A stretch of 32,246 nt of DNA from Cudoniella acicularis (GCA_013054445.1 JAAMPI010000560.1:1-32246), one strand, 5' to 3'; numbered from the stretch's first letter, positions 1 through 11,235 are shown. Program-made: numbers and translations. Notes: generated by a model not told the origin, from the letters alone.

Positions 1-22
1 CTAGGTTCATGTGCTGAAAATC

Positions 23-1011
23 ATGGTTTCTTCGAAATTTCCCGTAGCCCTCATCACAGCTGGCTCAGCTGGGCTTGGAGCGGCCACCGCTCGGTTATTC
101 GTCTCACATGGATTCAGAGTTGTAATTAACTATGCTTCGAATTCAACCCGAGCAGAAGAACTGGTCCAGGAATTACAGAGTCTATCATCGATTGAAGTTG
201 TAGAAGGCAAGAAAAATATCGCTGCCATCCGAGGAGACATCTCCAAGCGCGCAGACATTATTGATCTCGTCCAATCAACTGTATTAGACATGGGACGTCT
301 GGATGTTGTTTTTTCGAACGCTGGATGGACCAAAATTTGCGATTTTATGGATCTCGATGACAACGTGAACGAGGATGATTGGGATAAATGCTGGAATATG
401 AACGTGAAGTCTCATTTATGGTTGATGCACGCTGTCAGACCATATTTGGATGACAGTGAAGGAGTATTCATCAGTACAGCGAGTTTGGCTGGAGTCAGGC
501 CGAGTGGAAGCTCTCTGGTATTTCGAAAACTTGTAGATTTTGAATCAACGTTGACTATTTTAGGCATATTCTGTTACCAAAGCTGCTCAAATTCACCTGA
601 TCAAATCCTTAGCTATGATTGCAAGTCCTAAAATTCGAGTCAACTCAGTTTCCCCAGGAATTCTTTTGACGGTTCGTGCATGAAAAACACAGTCTTTTCC
701 ACAAGATTTCAATCGTGGATTGGTTGAATAACAGAATTACAGGAATGGGGCATGAAATTCCCTCAGGAACGCTTAGAAGCTGCACGAGAGAAAACACAAT
801 TGAAAAGATTTGTTACAGTTGAGGTATTCATAAGCACCCTTTTTATTTCTTTCGAATTCGGATATGTCCTCCCAAAGTTTGCCAAATCTAGAATATATGG
901 TTTCGTATGCTAATCATGAAATAGGATGTCGCGACTCAAGTCTTTTGTTTTGCAAGTAGTCGGACAGTAACTGGTGCGAATGCTATTATTGATGCTGGTT
1001 GGTCCTTGTAA
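23..1011 (+). CDS. Short-chain dehydrogenase/reductase (SDR), 4 exons, 256 aa
   Basis: Classical-size NAD(P)-dependent SDR; the substrate cannot be read from sequence. Exons are inferred as 23-517, 564-671, 743-823 and 925-1011 (771 nt, an exact codon multiple); all three introns (46, 71, 101 bp) are GT-AG. The N-terminal cofactor motif reads TAGSAGLG, so the first Gly of TGxxxGxG is Ala. An NAG motif (FSNAG) follows, then the catalytic Ser (ISTAS) and the Tyr/Lys pair as YSVTK, which appears only after the first intron is removed. The C-terminus has the usual ending, with GANAIIDAGWSL before the stop. The ATG at 23 was chosen because the codons just upstream are not ATG; a further upstream start would lie outside the window. 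The gene is transcribed toward the MFS gene 1.2 kb away. Family call is sure; role unknown. Confidence 0.85.
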
Positions 1012-2217
1012 ATGTTTTGGGCATTAAAAATCAACACTTCTCTGAATTCCTGTCATTGCTTCGTTTAAAAGAGCAACTAATATCACATTGTTCATGTAAG
1101 GTGCATCTCTTGAGTTTGGCTCCCTACGCGCGCGAGAAAAGAAATTTTACAATCAAAAATATATTTTCGTAAAATAGAAAATCCAGTATTCGGGTCGCAG
1201 AATTATGACCCTTTCAGGTTCAATTGCGCCTCGAACGCGTTGAAAGTTGTGAAGTTGTGAACCAAGCATCTCGGGAAGGGCGAGTTCGTGATTTGAAACG
1301 GCTGTCTCGTCGGTTCGCCAGTAAGAAAATGGAATGAACTTCCGCAAAAATCAGCATCTAAAGTTCTCCAAATTTCACGACTCTATTTCTAACCGGCCCG
1401 CGGGTGTAAAAAAGTTGGCATATTGTCGGGCATTCTGTAGAGGGTTGAGCCCGTAAGTCATCCACAGATTCAGAGATATTTAGAAATCAAGCTCGTAAGT
1501 TGTCCGCAAATTTAAATTTAATTGTTATTGGAATTTTCAGGATGCACGACTACGTCGAGTTCAAAAAAACCTCACTGTTTATGAATATCTCGCCTTGGTG
1601 TGTCACTATTTTTTTGCACTCCTAAGCCGCCAAAATTTATCACTGTGAGTATTTGTGGGAACCCAATCAAGGCCCCAAATAAGAAGTGTGATAGGAGACG
1701 GAAAATGGTAGAAAATAATTTCTAGAAAGTGTTGAGAATTGCATCTCTTGTTCATTGATTCATTCTCCTCTCCTTTCTTACTCGCAGAGCAGAGCGAAAT
1801 GCCAGGCCAATGACAACAACGCTCGGAGCAGTATGCCAGATCGATATTTTCTACCCGAGCGCTGACCACTCGGATGCTGTCTTCAGCCAGTCTAGACCAG
1901 TTGCGATATCGATGTGTCTTATTCCCCCGCACCGCACCCTTGATGTCCACACATCCGATTGGTCAGTCTTCACTGCTTGCGAGTCATTGTACCAATGACA
2001 AAGCATTTCAATGCATGCACGCTCCACCTAAACCTAGTTTCTCCACTTCCCCAGAGAGCATGGTACTGTACAACAATTGAAAACTGTGCGGTGTCTTAGG
2101 GGGCTTCTCTATTTAGTTCATCCATATTCCTACAATTGTGATATCTCAAATAAATATCTATCCTCAGGGGTATTATCCTGGCTTTGCCTTCAAGTCGAGA
2201 AATATCATATTGTAATC
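1012..2217. other. Intergenic, 1.2 kb, no supported gene
   Basis: Open frames here are short and have no family signature or coherent splice pattern. The 1606-1950 minus-strand frame (114 codons) has no recognisable motif. The stretch must hold the promoter of the MFS gene starting at 2218, but I see no clear regulatory site. Confidence 0.5.
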
Positions 2218-4181
2218 ATGGAGAAAGACATTGGTATCGACCGTATGGAGTCAATTAATACCGGCACAAAACACAATTCGATCGGAAGAATCCAAACCCT
2301 GGGAAGTGTTCGCCATCGCGATGCCATTACAAACGATGTGATTTTGATCCCCACTCCTTCGAAGGATCCAAATGATCCCTTGAACTGGTACGTCCTTCTC
2401 TCCAGCTTCAGAAGACTTCGATTACTAAAGCCTAACACAGGAGTCAGGGCAGAAAGTATTACACAGCAGGGCTTGTCTGCCTGGCCATGTTTATGTGTAA
2501 CTTTCTAGCAGCTGGCCCTACCGTCGCGATCGTTGACACGACTTTCGACTTTTTCCCGAATGCACCCATGGGCGGGCCAGCGGTGATCGCCGCCAAGATT
2601 TCCAAAGTCGCTTTCTTCTTCACTTCGACTGCACTTCTTCAGGGGTTGGGAAACCTTTTTTGGATGCCGCTCTTCAACAAATACGGAAAGCGACCGGTTT
2701 ATATTGCAAGCTATACACTGTACTTCGGTACTACAATATGGTTGTCCTTCACCTCATCCTATGCCAGTTTCCTTATTGGAAGAATCGTTATGGGGTTCGC
2801 TGCCGGAGCTGCTGAGTGCACAGCACCGGTAACAATTTCTGACAGTAGGCGAAACTATTCCTCTTTAACGTTAAAGATTGTTGATAGCCAGCAGTTTTCT
2901 TCTTACATGAGCGGGGAACCATCATGGCGTGAGTTCCAACTTTACCCAGACCCCGCGCTCTTCATCTCTAATATCAGTGAAGGTTTTATACTGCTGCACT
3001 CTCGTGCGGTGTGGCCGGAGGCATCTTGATATCAGGGTAAGAACTTCCCCTCGTTAATTATTTTATGGCTAGAATCCTCTCTAATTGAAACCAGGCTAAT
3101 CACCATCCACCACACATGGCGTTACATCTATTACGTTGCCGTCGCTCTTGTGGGTCTCGTTTTACTCCTCGCGATCTTTACCTTCCCCGAGACGACCTAT
3201 ATCCGCGAAACCCCAAGCACCACGACAACGCCTCCAGATGACGATAAAATCAAGCCATCCATCAGTCAGTTGGAAATGTGCACAAGCAATTCCGAAATAC
3301 CAAAAAGAATGACATACTGGCAATCACTCCGAGTCTACAGCGGCGTTTATACTAGCGAAAACCTTTGGACGCTCTTCTCTCGATGCATCGTTCTCATCGT
3401 GCTTCCTCCAGTTCTATGGAGTGCTATGATCATGTCTGTCACCATCGGTTTCCTTGTGGCTGTCACATCAAATGTCGCCCCCGCTTACTCGACCACGTAT
3501 GGATTCGCAGCTTGGCAAACGGGACTCTGTTTCATTGCTGCTTTGGTCGGCTCAATAATTGGGATTGTTGTTGGTGGCCACATGGGTGACTGGGTTGCGG
3601 ATTGGTTTACAAAGCGCAATGGAGGTCTCAGAGAGCCAGAAATGCGCCTACCAGCCATTGTTATAAGCTTGATTACCGCACCCTTGGCATCAATCCTTTA
3701 TGGGGTTGGTATACAATATCAGCTTCATTGGATTTGCCCCACTATCGGCCTTGGTCTTTGTAAGTTATCTTTCTTTCCAAGTGATTAATTTTGGTTGCTA
3801 ACACAAAGCAGTGAACTTTTCCATTGTTCAAGCAACCAATATCTCCCTGGTCTATGTTATCGATGTGTACCGTCCGATTGCAGGGGAGTGCACTGTTACG
3901 GTTATGGCGGCAAAATGTAAGACGCCATGGCATCTCATTCAGCAAATCACGCTAACAGCACCAAAGCTTTGATAGGGTTTCTTCTCTCCTTCTACACCAA
4001 CCCTTGGGTTGATGCGGTTGGCTACTTGAATGCGTATGGGACCATGGCAGCTATTTCTGCATTTTTCATTCTGCTCACTTTTCCATTGTATATTTTCGGG
4101 AAAAGAATCAGGACTGCATCTTGGAAATGGCGGGTGGTAAAGTTTGTCCATTGGAATGCGGACAGGGAGGTCGGGGAGTAA
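2218..4181 (+). CDS. MFS transporter, DHA1-type drug/proton antiporter family, 7 exons, 548 aa
   Basis: Plasma-membrane secondary transporter of the major facilitator superfamily; substrate unknown. Inferred exons are 2218-2387, 2441-2844, 2895-2928, 2983-3036, 3095-3759, 3812-3916 and 3967-4181 (1647 nt, in frame), with six introns of 50-58 bp. The soluble N-terminus ends in DPNDPLNW, typical of fungal DHA1 transporters just before helix 1. The loop 2-3 signature is seen as NKYGKRPVY, and helix 4 as RIVMGFAAGAAE. The 34-nt third exon restores DIFFLHERGTIMA, strongly conserved in this group, which fixes the acceptor at 2894. The central cytoplasmic loop and the six C-terminal helices follow, ending near FVHWNADREVGE. 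It converges on the SDR at 4316-5338 with only 134 bp between stops. Export of a metabolite or toxicant is likely, but which one is not shown. Confidence 0.9.
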
Positions 4182-4315
4182 GTTTTAGTAGGATTTGTAT
4201 TTCGACCACATTCGATCGAGTCAAACCTCTGAAATATAATCTGTACGGAGCGTCTTAATACAAAGGGCATTGAAAATTATTACGAAAACAATGCACAATT
4301 AATTAGCGATTGAAA

Positions 4316-5338
4316 TTATTGCCCCGCACTTCTATTTCCAGCAAACTCTTTCGTCCTTTCCTCACACCAACCCCAAAACTCTGCCGCAAGACCTGTCCCA
4401 CCCTCCTCTTTCGTCTTCAAGCTCTGGATAATATCCGCCCTCGGACTCGGATGCCACCTTCCCCATGGGATAGCGAACCTTCCTCCATCCTCACACTTCA
4501 CATCCTCACTAAGGCCAACCCACAATTCTGTATACGCCCCAAACTTTGGCTCATGCAACACTGGCGAAAAGAACTTCCTTGCCGCCCATGGTATCCTGTC
4601 CGACGTCCAGCCGCTGGTTCTCAAATTACCGGGATTTTGCGTCACACATACAATTCCTTCTTTCCGAATCCTTTTGTCAAACTCCGATGCCAGAAACCAG
4701 TTCCCGGCCTTCGAGGCGCTGTAATTGCGGACCACATCCTTCGAGAGATTATCGGGGGCAAGCTCGGTGAGCGAAACACCGCCTTCAGGGGCCTTCATGT
4801 CGACAAGTCCAGAGGATGTGAAGATCACACGGACGCTGCCTCTTGGCGAGGATTTGGCGGTTTGGACGAAGATTGGAAGAAGAAGTTTTGTCAGGAGGAA
4901 AGGACCAAGACAGTTGGTACCCATGTGGGCTTCGTGCCCTTGAACACTGACGCTGCCAGCAGGAGACTGGCCAATACCGGCATTGTTCCAAAGAACATCG
5001 AGGCGAGTTTCTTGGGCGAGGAAGGAAGACACGCATGTTGAAATCGTGCTGAGGTCGCTGAGATCGAGATAGAGACTTTTAATATATCCAGGACCTTCGT
5101 TAGAAGTGGTCCTTATAGCTTCGATCGCCGCGGCGACTTTAGTTGGAGAGCGGCCGGCGATGTAGACTGTGCCGCCTTTGCAGTAAAGTATTTTGGCAAC
5201 CTCAAACCCGACTCCAGAATTTGCGCTAGTGACGATGAAGACTTTTCCCACGAGGGAAGGCAGATTGTTGTCAGTGAACTTTGGACTTGGAGGGAAAAGC
5301 TGTGTGAGAATTCCTCCCATGGTTACTTGCATGGCCAA
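4316..5338 (-). CDS. Short-chain dehydrogenase, retinol-dehydrogenase/WWOX-like group, single exon, 340 aa
   Basis: NAD(P)-dependent oxidoreductase, longer than a classical SDR and intronless. After an N-terminal segment with FPPSPKF, the cofactor motif is FIVTSANSGVG, where Ser replaces the first Gly of TGxxxGxG. The arginine of AGRSPTK suggests NADP preference. NNAG lies near residue 115, the catalytic Ser in FTSSG and the Tyr/Lys as YSASK. The start is ambiguous: ATG 5338 or, more in line with relatives that begin MGG, ATG 5320. The gene lies 290 bp downstream of the bZIP regulator on the same strand. The plus-strand frame 4310-5041 is an antisense shadow. Confidence 0.85.
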   Translation of the reverse strand: MAMQVTMGGILTQLFPPSPKFTDNNLPSLVGKVFIVTSANSGVGFEVAKILYCKGGTVYIAGRSPTKVAAAIEAIRTTSNEGPGYIKSLYLDLSDLSTISTCVSSFLAQETRLDVLWNNAGIGQSPAGSVSVQGHEAHMGTNCLGPFLLTKLLLPIFVQTAKSSPRGSVRVIFTSSGLVDMKAPEGGVSLTELAPDNLSKDVVRNYSASKAGNWFLASEFDKRIRKEGIVCVTQNPGNLRTSGWTSDRIPWAARKFFSPVLHEPKFGAYTELWVGLSEDVKCEDGGRFAIPWGRWHPSPRADIIQSLKTKEEGGTGLAAEFWGWCEERTKEFAGNRSAGQ

Positions 5339-5628
5339 TGGGTGAAACAGGGAGGTTAAGACGTTCGAACTTCGAAAGAGGGATAATGTTCCAAATTTTG
5401 AAAATCTGTTGAAGACAAGTGATCCTGTGAGGGTTTAAAAGGAAACAGAGAGTGTTGATAATGAAATTCAAAACGCTGATAGACTATAATGTCTCCGGAT
5501 CCTGGAAGATCATTCAACGCTAATTCGGTAAAACTTGTCAGATTGCATACCATTGCGAAGGAATGACTTGGATGAAATTCGGAACCCACTTTTCCCGGAT
5601 CCGGACATTCATTGGGCCGTGTCACGGG

Positions 5629-6530
5629 TCAAAAGGATTTGAGAACCAAGGGCTCTTCTCCTCTTTGACTTCTCCAAAAGTTCGTCGTTTGCATGATCCC
5701 GTCATCCATCAAGAACCACCATTTTGTCGCAAAATTCGACCCAATTTCCCATCCCATCGGCTCCCATGGCGTCGAGCCCCAGACTTTCAAATCACCGGAC
5801 GCCATGTCCTGGATTATCTCTGATTCGTTTATGGCCGTGAGTGAACTCAAGATTCTGTCCCGCAAAGAGGACCATGGTAGCATATCAACATACACTTTAT
5901 GCGGGATAATCTGCTGTTGAACGGTTGGTACAATTGGCAGTGGTAAATTACAAGGGAGTGCACGGACGTTGAATCCGGGCTCCTGTGTACAGTTGAGCTC
6001 CAGGACGTGGGCGATGCAGGTGAAGGCTGCAGATGCTGTCATCCCGTGCATGACAATGAAGTGGCTGTCCATTGTGGGATCTAGAAACGCTTGGCCTTGT
6101 AAGGCACTTGAATTTGGGCCGAAAACGCTCAGTTCTACCGGTGCAGTCGGCAGAGGCTGCTGTCCCGATCGCGAGCTGGCCTCATTAACCTTTCCCGAGC
6201 TGTCATCCTTTTCAGGAGAACTCTGTATTAAACCGTTTCTCTGCCTTTGAACGAGTTTTGACCCTGTAATATTTTATTAATATGTTTTTATCTCAGTGGC
6301 GAAATAAAGAACCTACTTCTTGCTCTTTGAGAGAGTCTGTTCTGCAGCCGCTTCCGTTCTGCGGGATCCGTAATGTGAGTCCAGTCATCCTCAGAGGACC
6401 TCAGATACGGTTTCCACACAGAATCCATGGCCGTTTCAGAAGAAAACGCAGCAGAAAGTTGAAAATTGGGTTGGATGTGATTTAGTTGTTGGATGTCAGC
6501 TCTCGACAGTTGCGATATGTCGTCCCTCAA
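5629..6530 (-). CDS. bZIP-type transcription factor with DUF3425 domain, 2 exons, 282 aa
   Basis: Nuclear regulator of the fungal bZIP/DUF3425 family. Exons are 6530-6317 and 6263-5629; the 53-bp intron (GTAGGT...ACAG) splits the basic region, and its removal gives [20 protein letters not shown] with the N-x7-R spacing of a bZIP basic region. No clear leucine zipper follows, as is common in this family. The C-terminal half is DUF3425-like: [16 protein letters not shown], then [11 protein letters not shown], then [14 protein letters not shown]. It lies upstream of, and codirectional with, the SDR at 4316-5338, so it may control that SDR and the neighbouring MFS gene; this is inference. An upstream non-coding exon cannot be excluded. 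Confidence 0.85.
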
Positions 6531-7318
6531 GACCTAGCCGGATGAAGGCTAGCGCAGCCCCTTTTCTGACATTTCTGACATTTTAACAAGGGTATTGTTA
6601 TCCTACATCCGCCAACTCTAGACTTTTAACACTCCGATAGCAAGTACTCGCCTTCCACATGATCCTAGCCCCTCGGATGCTTCTGGAAATGTGTTAAGGT
6701 CGCACTCTTTGGTGTTAATTGGCGCTCCACTTTTCACGTGTTTCTCTGCTTCAGGGGTTCAGGGGTAGTGGTCGAGGGTGCTATTGTGGCTTTATCTTTA
6801 TAATCAAATGCAAAAGCGATTTTGCGAGGCATGGCATTTAATAGTGGTGGGTATACTGACAAACACACCAAAACCTTATATGCAGTAATACAATATTATA
6901 TTTCAGAACATTCTTAAGTCATAATGATTGAAGTTAACTGATTTCCAAATTCCAATTAAAGACCCCAGCCAAGGTTGTATTCCTTCAAGCCAACAGTACG
7001 GGAAGCCTCTGGCGTTTGTGACAAATATGATCCGCAACGTTCACCATTGGAGGACATTGAAGTGGGGAGTCATGTTTTATAGAACCGTGCACGAACAATA
7101 CCCCATATCGCAAAATCACTCCTGAGTCTTCTGATCATATTATTCAACTTGTTTAAGGCCCGTTTCTCGCACCCTGTATACCGTACCCTTACAGCGAGTA
7201 GAGGGCTAAAGGAGGGATCTGCACTTGTAAAGTAAGCGAATATAGACCTTTTATAACTGTACTCCAATCCGAAGAGCCTATTCTTCAGTTCTCCAGTTTT
7301 TTATATGTGAGCTAATAT
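6531..7318. other. Intergenic, about 0.8 kb, nothing recognised
   Basis: Lies between the bZIP start and the 3' end of the decayed HET gene. Only short frames without motifs are present. A CACGTG hexamer sits near 6737, but with no supporting context. Confidence 0.45.
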
Positions 7319-10036
7319 CTAATGAATATTCAATGTCTCTACCCTAGATATATCGAATTTCTCCCCCTTCATAACACCATCAACATAGCACTCCAACAAG
7401 AAGATAATGATCATCTCTCCGTCTCAAGACGTACGGGACCGAGGAAGGCAAGATGCAAACAATATCTCCTTCTTCTAGAATCCCCGGTCCAGTCCCAAGA
7501 AAGCCTTCTCGTGTTTGAAAGGCTCGAAGGCCACGAGAAATACTGAGTGTATGATTAACAAAATCCCCACTATTTCCGTGCTTGGCCACTTCCTCCATTT
7601 CGGGAATAGGAAATGATTTTGGAGCGATGTCAATCTCGGGTTGGAACTTTTGTGTTACATTGTAGAATGGGATCCAATAAACTGCAAAGTCTCGTAGCAT
7701 CTTTTCGTCGTCAGGCCCTAAGCCTAGCATACTTACGAAGGAGCTGCCGACATTGTCAGATGTCAGAACCCTCTGATAAGCTTTGAATATTTCTGATCCG
7801 GTTAAAAACTGTGGTGTTTCCCAATCAAGAAGATTCTTCCAAAACTTCATTAGAGTGTCTAAGTCAAGAAACGACTTTTGTATAATGGGTTCGGTCGTTG
7901 GTGTTATTGTGTCAATGAGAATCCCCGAACATTTCAAAACGTCGCCATCAATTTCCACGGCTTGTTGAGAGGAAACTTTGACTGTCCATGACTGAAAGTC
8001 TGGTGATTTCGTCAGGCCAGGCGTGAGGTGATTGACATGACAGTCCCACCTTGGAACCTACGAGGGGAGAGTACCTCCCAATTTTGAATTGTTAGGATTG
8101 TGGCGGACGGCAGAAAGAATTCGTAAACTTCCAGATTTTACCAAGATCGCTTTCGTTATTTCGAGGTAATTATCCTCAATCGGTCTTCCATAATCTGCTT
8201 TTATGATCGGAATGCTGAGCACACAATCCCCAGACTCCCCAGACATTGGCTAAAATCGATAAAGGGGATGTGTCGCAGGATCTTCAAGCTCACTGAGCCT
8301 CCTTGCCTCAGATATAAAAGCGTATAGCTTGCGTATTTCCCCGTCTTTCGCAATTTCGGACTGGCCTTTATCGCTGGTAAGGCTGATTTTAGTAGTATCT
8401 ATGTTATCTCTCGAATATTTAGAGGACGAAGAATCGCGGGGACTTGGCCGCTCCTCCAATAACTCAATTTCTCTAGCATTATCCCTCTGGTGAATCCTGA
8501 AAGTAGTTAGATGGATAACTTGAAAATGGTTAAATAAAGGATTGGGGTGACAAACATGCTGTTAAAAGCGACATGAGCTTATTCATAAAAATTGTCTAGT
8601 TCGCCAAGTTTAGATATCATAGCCTCTAGAGTATTGGCACCCTCTGAAGTGCCAACCAAATCCTCATTCAGTACTCGGACTCTTGATACGTCAAGTATTT
8701 CAGCTACAGCGTCAAAGGTTTTAGTAAGGTTAACATAGAAATCTTTATTTGGATCGCCATCTTCCAAATCATCTCCCAATGAAGTCGTAAATTCGCGGAT
8801 TTCGGAGAAGAGATCGACCCATGCGCGTCTGATTTTTGTGTTTATAGTATCAATATCCTCGCCTTAGGAAATGGCTTCGACAACTTCTGCGTGATAGTCA
8901 CTTGTTGTCCCGGTCACCCCCTCATAGGCCGAAGGATGTGACAGCAACGCAAATATTCTATCGCGAGGCTCCGAGAACTCATACTTCCCTGATTCAAGCA
9001 GCAAGTCGAAGAAGGATTCAGCTGAGTTTTTAGTGAAATATTTTGCGTCGCGGAAGTTACCCAGTCGCATATTTGTCCCTCCCGTTGATATGTGACATTT
9101 AAATCCCATCCAAGAGCGGAACCACTCAAGAAAATCCCAATTTATTTCAGATTCACCACACAATACCAGGGCTTTTGGAGCGTATCCTATTTCTTGTCGA
9201 ATCCACATACGGTGGAACCAAGATTTCTTAAATAACTCTTTAACACGATCGACGTTAGAGCGATCTTTGAGTTTTTGCTCAAGCTCGTCATGAGCAAAGT
9301 GGAGTGCAAAAGTGAGGTAGCGCTGGGCACGGAATGTATTTCCATGTCGGTATTCCATCTTAGTATACTCCTCATTGTCACGTGGTGGCTCTGATTTGGC
9401 GCACAATCGTGTCGCCATGTCGAATGTATGCTTGGCGTGGCCACCCCCATCTTCATCAAGTCAACACAGTACCTGTTAGGCTTGTGAATAGATGGCCGCC
9501 ATGAACATCATCTGCTATGAGCGCTCTTTGATGTCTTACTGATTGATACAAATGCCGTCGACCCATAGCACCTGCTTTCTATCAGGGAGGCGAACTCTTC
9601 GGAGTGTGCTCGCAAGGCTCGAGGTTATTTCTAGGCGCTTTCCATCGCAAAGAATATCTTCCCTTTTGATACCATCACCCCAAGTATATGAAATAGCCTT
9701 ATACGAGGTAGGGTTAAGCGGGTTCTTCTTCGGTCGCCCAAGATCTATTCTTGAGAAAGGACTCGAAATCTCGAGTGAACATTCCAGAGGCTCCAGATTT
9801 CTCCCTGGAAACAAGCGGAGAAGTCGGATTTTAGGGATAGGGCGGTAAGCATCCCAGATAGATACGTTGGTGTTCGAGTCAGAAATGGGCGGATATGAGA
9901 AACGATCTTGATTGACCCGATTAAGATGGCCAGTCGTCGTAGGGCTATCCTCCTCATCGGACGAATTTCCTTTAGTTTCTGTCTTCCCCTCCTCATCACC
10001 TGCTGCTTTTGTCTTGAGGGCTTTGACCGAGTCCAT
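7319..10036 (-). pseudogene. Heterokaryon-incompatibility (HET) domain gene, decayed by eight in-frame stops and a frameshift
   Basis: HET-domain proteins mediate nonself recognition and cell death on fusion of incompatible hyphae. The frame runs down the minus strand. RFSYPP begins near 9904, YKAISYTWGD near 9703, and LWVDGICINQ ends at 9539. Immediately after come stops at 9538-9536 (TAA), 9517-9515 (TAG), 9478-9476 (TAA) and 9463-9461 (TGA), within what should be the conserved ERS.QM..IY..A..V stretch. More stops are at 8866-8864, 8581-8579, 8252-8250 and 8060-8058 (TAG in LPS*VPRWD, where family members have Trp). An intron at 8555-8497 (59 bp) joins two frames coherently. The C-terminal signature FLGTGPGILEEGDIVCIL is intact. 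After LLVG a small indel near 7391 shifts the frame; the other frame continues to a stop at 7319. The region upstream of 9904 is shared with the AAA+ tail. Confidence 0.9.
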
Positions 10037-11220
10037 CTTCACTACTGCAGCCGGATCAAATTCCATGGCAAACTCCCGAATGTCTGCCAACGCTTTGCGT
10101 GACACGGTTGGTCCGCTCCGCTTCAGGGCCTGCTGAAAGTGCGTCTTCCGAAGCACCCGCCCCCATCTCCTTGCACTTTGCAGTGTTTGAGCTCATCCTC
10201 ACAGATGAGCGCCGCCTGAATACCGACGGTTCGGATGTCGGAGCCAGTGTACCAGTTTGTCTGAATTGCAAGGGCCCGAAGATCCAGGTCCGCAGCTCGG
10301 CGCTCGTCCCGGAGGCAGATCCCGAAGATCCGCTCACGAGCATCAGGGGACGGCATCGCAATGAACAGGTGACCGGGTACGCGGCGCAAGACGGCATTAT
10401 CCAGCTGGTGAGGGAAGTTGGTGGCGAGAAGCAAGAACGGTGCGTTGGAATTCCCGGCCCCCGTCAGGCCGTCGGTCTCGACGAGCAGCTGGCTCATTCG
10501 GCTGCGCTCATAGCCACGGTGTTGGTCACCTCGGGCCCGAAATAGGGCATGGGCTTCGTCGATAAAGATGATTGCTGGGGCCAACATCCGGCCGAGGTTG
10601 AACATAGCCTTGGTGATCTTCTCAGTCTCCCCTACCCATTTGGTCTCGACCTCGGCCATCGAAGCGTGGATCATGACAGCCCGGGACTCTCGGGCGAACA
10701 CTCGGGCCAATTGCGTCTTGCCTGTTCCCGGGGGACCGTAGAGCAGAGCGCCTCAGGCCCGTCTTGAGGATTCCGTAAGCTCCTTGGCGGTCGGATATGG
10801 CCAGGGCCACCATCTGAGTAATGTGCATTTTCACCTCGCTCTCAAGTTCGATGTTAGTCCAGCTCTCCTCCATGTTGTCTGGCAGAGGTTAGCACTAGGC
10901 CTCAGACCTGATCCTGGGGCAGGGAGACTTAGAAGAGCGTACATACCGGGATTCACGAAAAGGTCCAACAACTGCTTCTCTAACGGGCATTTGTCCCCAT
11001 GTCTCTCAATCTCCTCAATGGCTTCCTAAGCCTTGGTTGGAAGACTTAACCATCTCCTATTATCGCTTCCCTAGTGCCACTTGTCTAGGGCTTCGATATT
11101 CCGGTGGATTTGCTTCAGCACCTTCTTGATGTGATCAACCTCGAGGTTGCCGCTGATTTTCTGCACAGCCTAGTCAAAGTCATCACCGTCGAAGCTCTTC
11201 TTTCACAGCCTTGTCGAGGC
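10030..11220 (-). pseudogene. AAA+ ATPase pseudogene (fungal spastin/MSP1-like AAA domain), 5' truncated
   Basis: Remnant of an AAA+ ATPase. Walker A is intact as YGPPGTGKT (near 10740-10714) and Walker B as IIFIDEAHALF, with His where DEAD-type relatives have Asp. The sensor region ATNFPHQLDNAVLRRVPG and the GSDIR motif follow. The tail LRKTHFQQALKRSGPTVS resembles the C-terminal helix of such ATPases. Breaks: stops at 11205-11203 (TGA), 11172-11170, 11073-11071 and 11028-11026 (TAG); a frameshift near 10755 just before Walker A; and a second near 10160 before the C-terminal helix. An intron at 10946-10879 (68 bp) joins LLDLFVNP to DNMEESW. The coding remnant vanishes near 11220, beside a piece of an unrelated secreted-protein gene, so the 5' part is missing. 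The core is visibly richer in G+C than its surroundings. Its frame opens directly into the HET gene downstream. Confidence 0.85.
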
Positions 11221-11235
11221 CGGGTTACATTGACT

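Noticed and set aside
1606..1950. Minus-strand 114-codon frame in the first intergenic region
   Set aside because: No recognisable motif, no splice support and low-complexity composition.
4310..5041. Plus-strand 243-codon open frame
   Set aside because: Exactly antisense to the intact SDR with catalytic motifs on the minus strand; its own translation has no domain signature.
10099..10545. Plus-strand 148-codon open frame
   Set aside because: Antisense to the AAA+ pseudogene, whose minus strand carries Walker B and conserved motifs; G+C-rich coding sequence often leaves such shadows.
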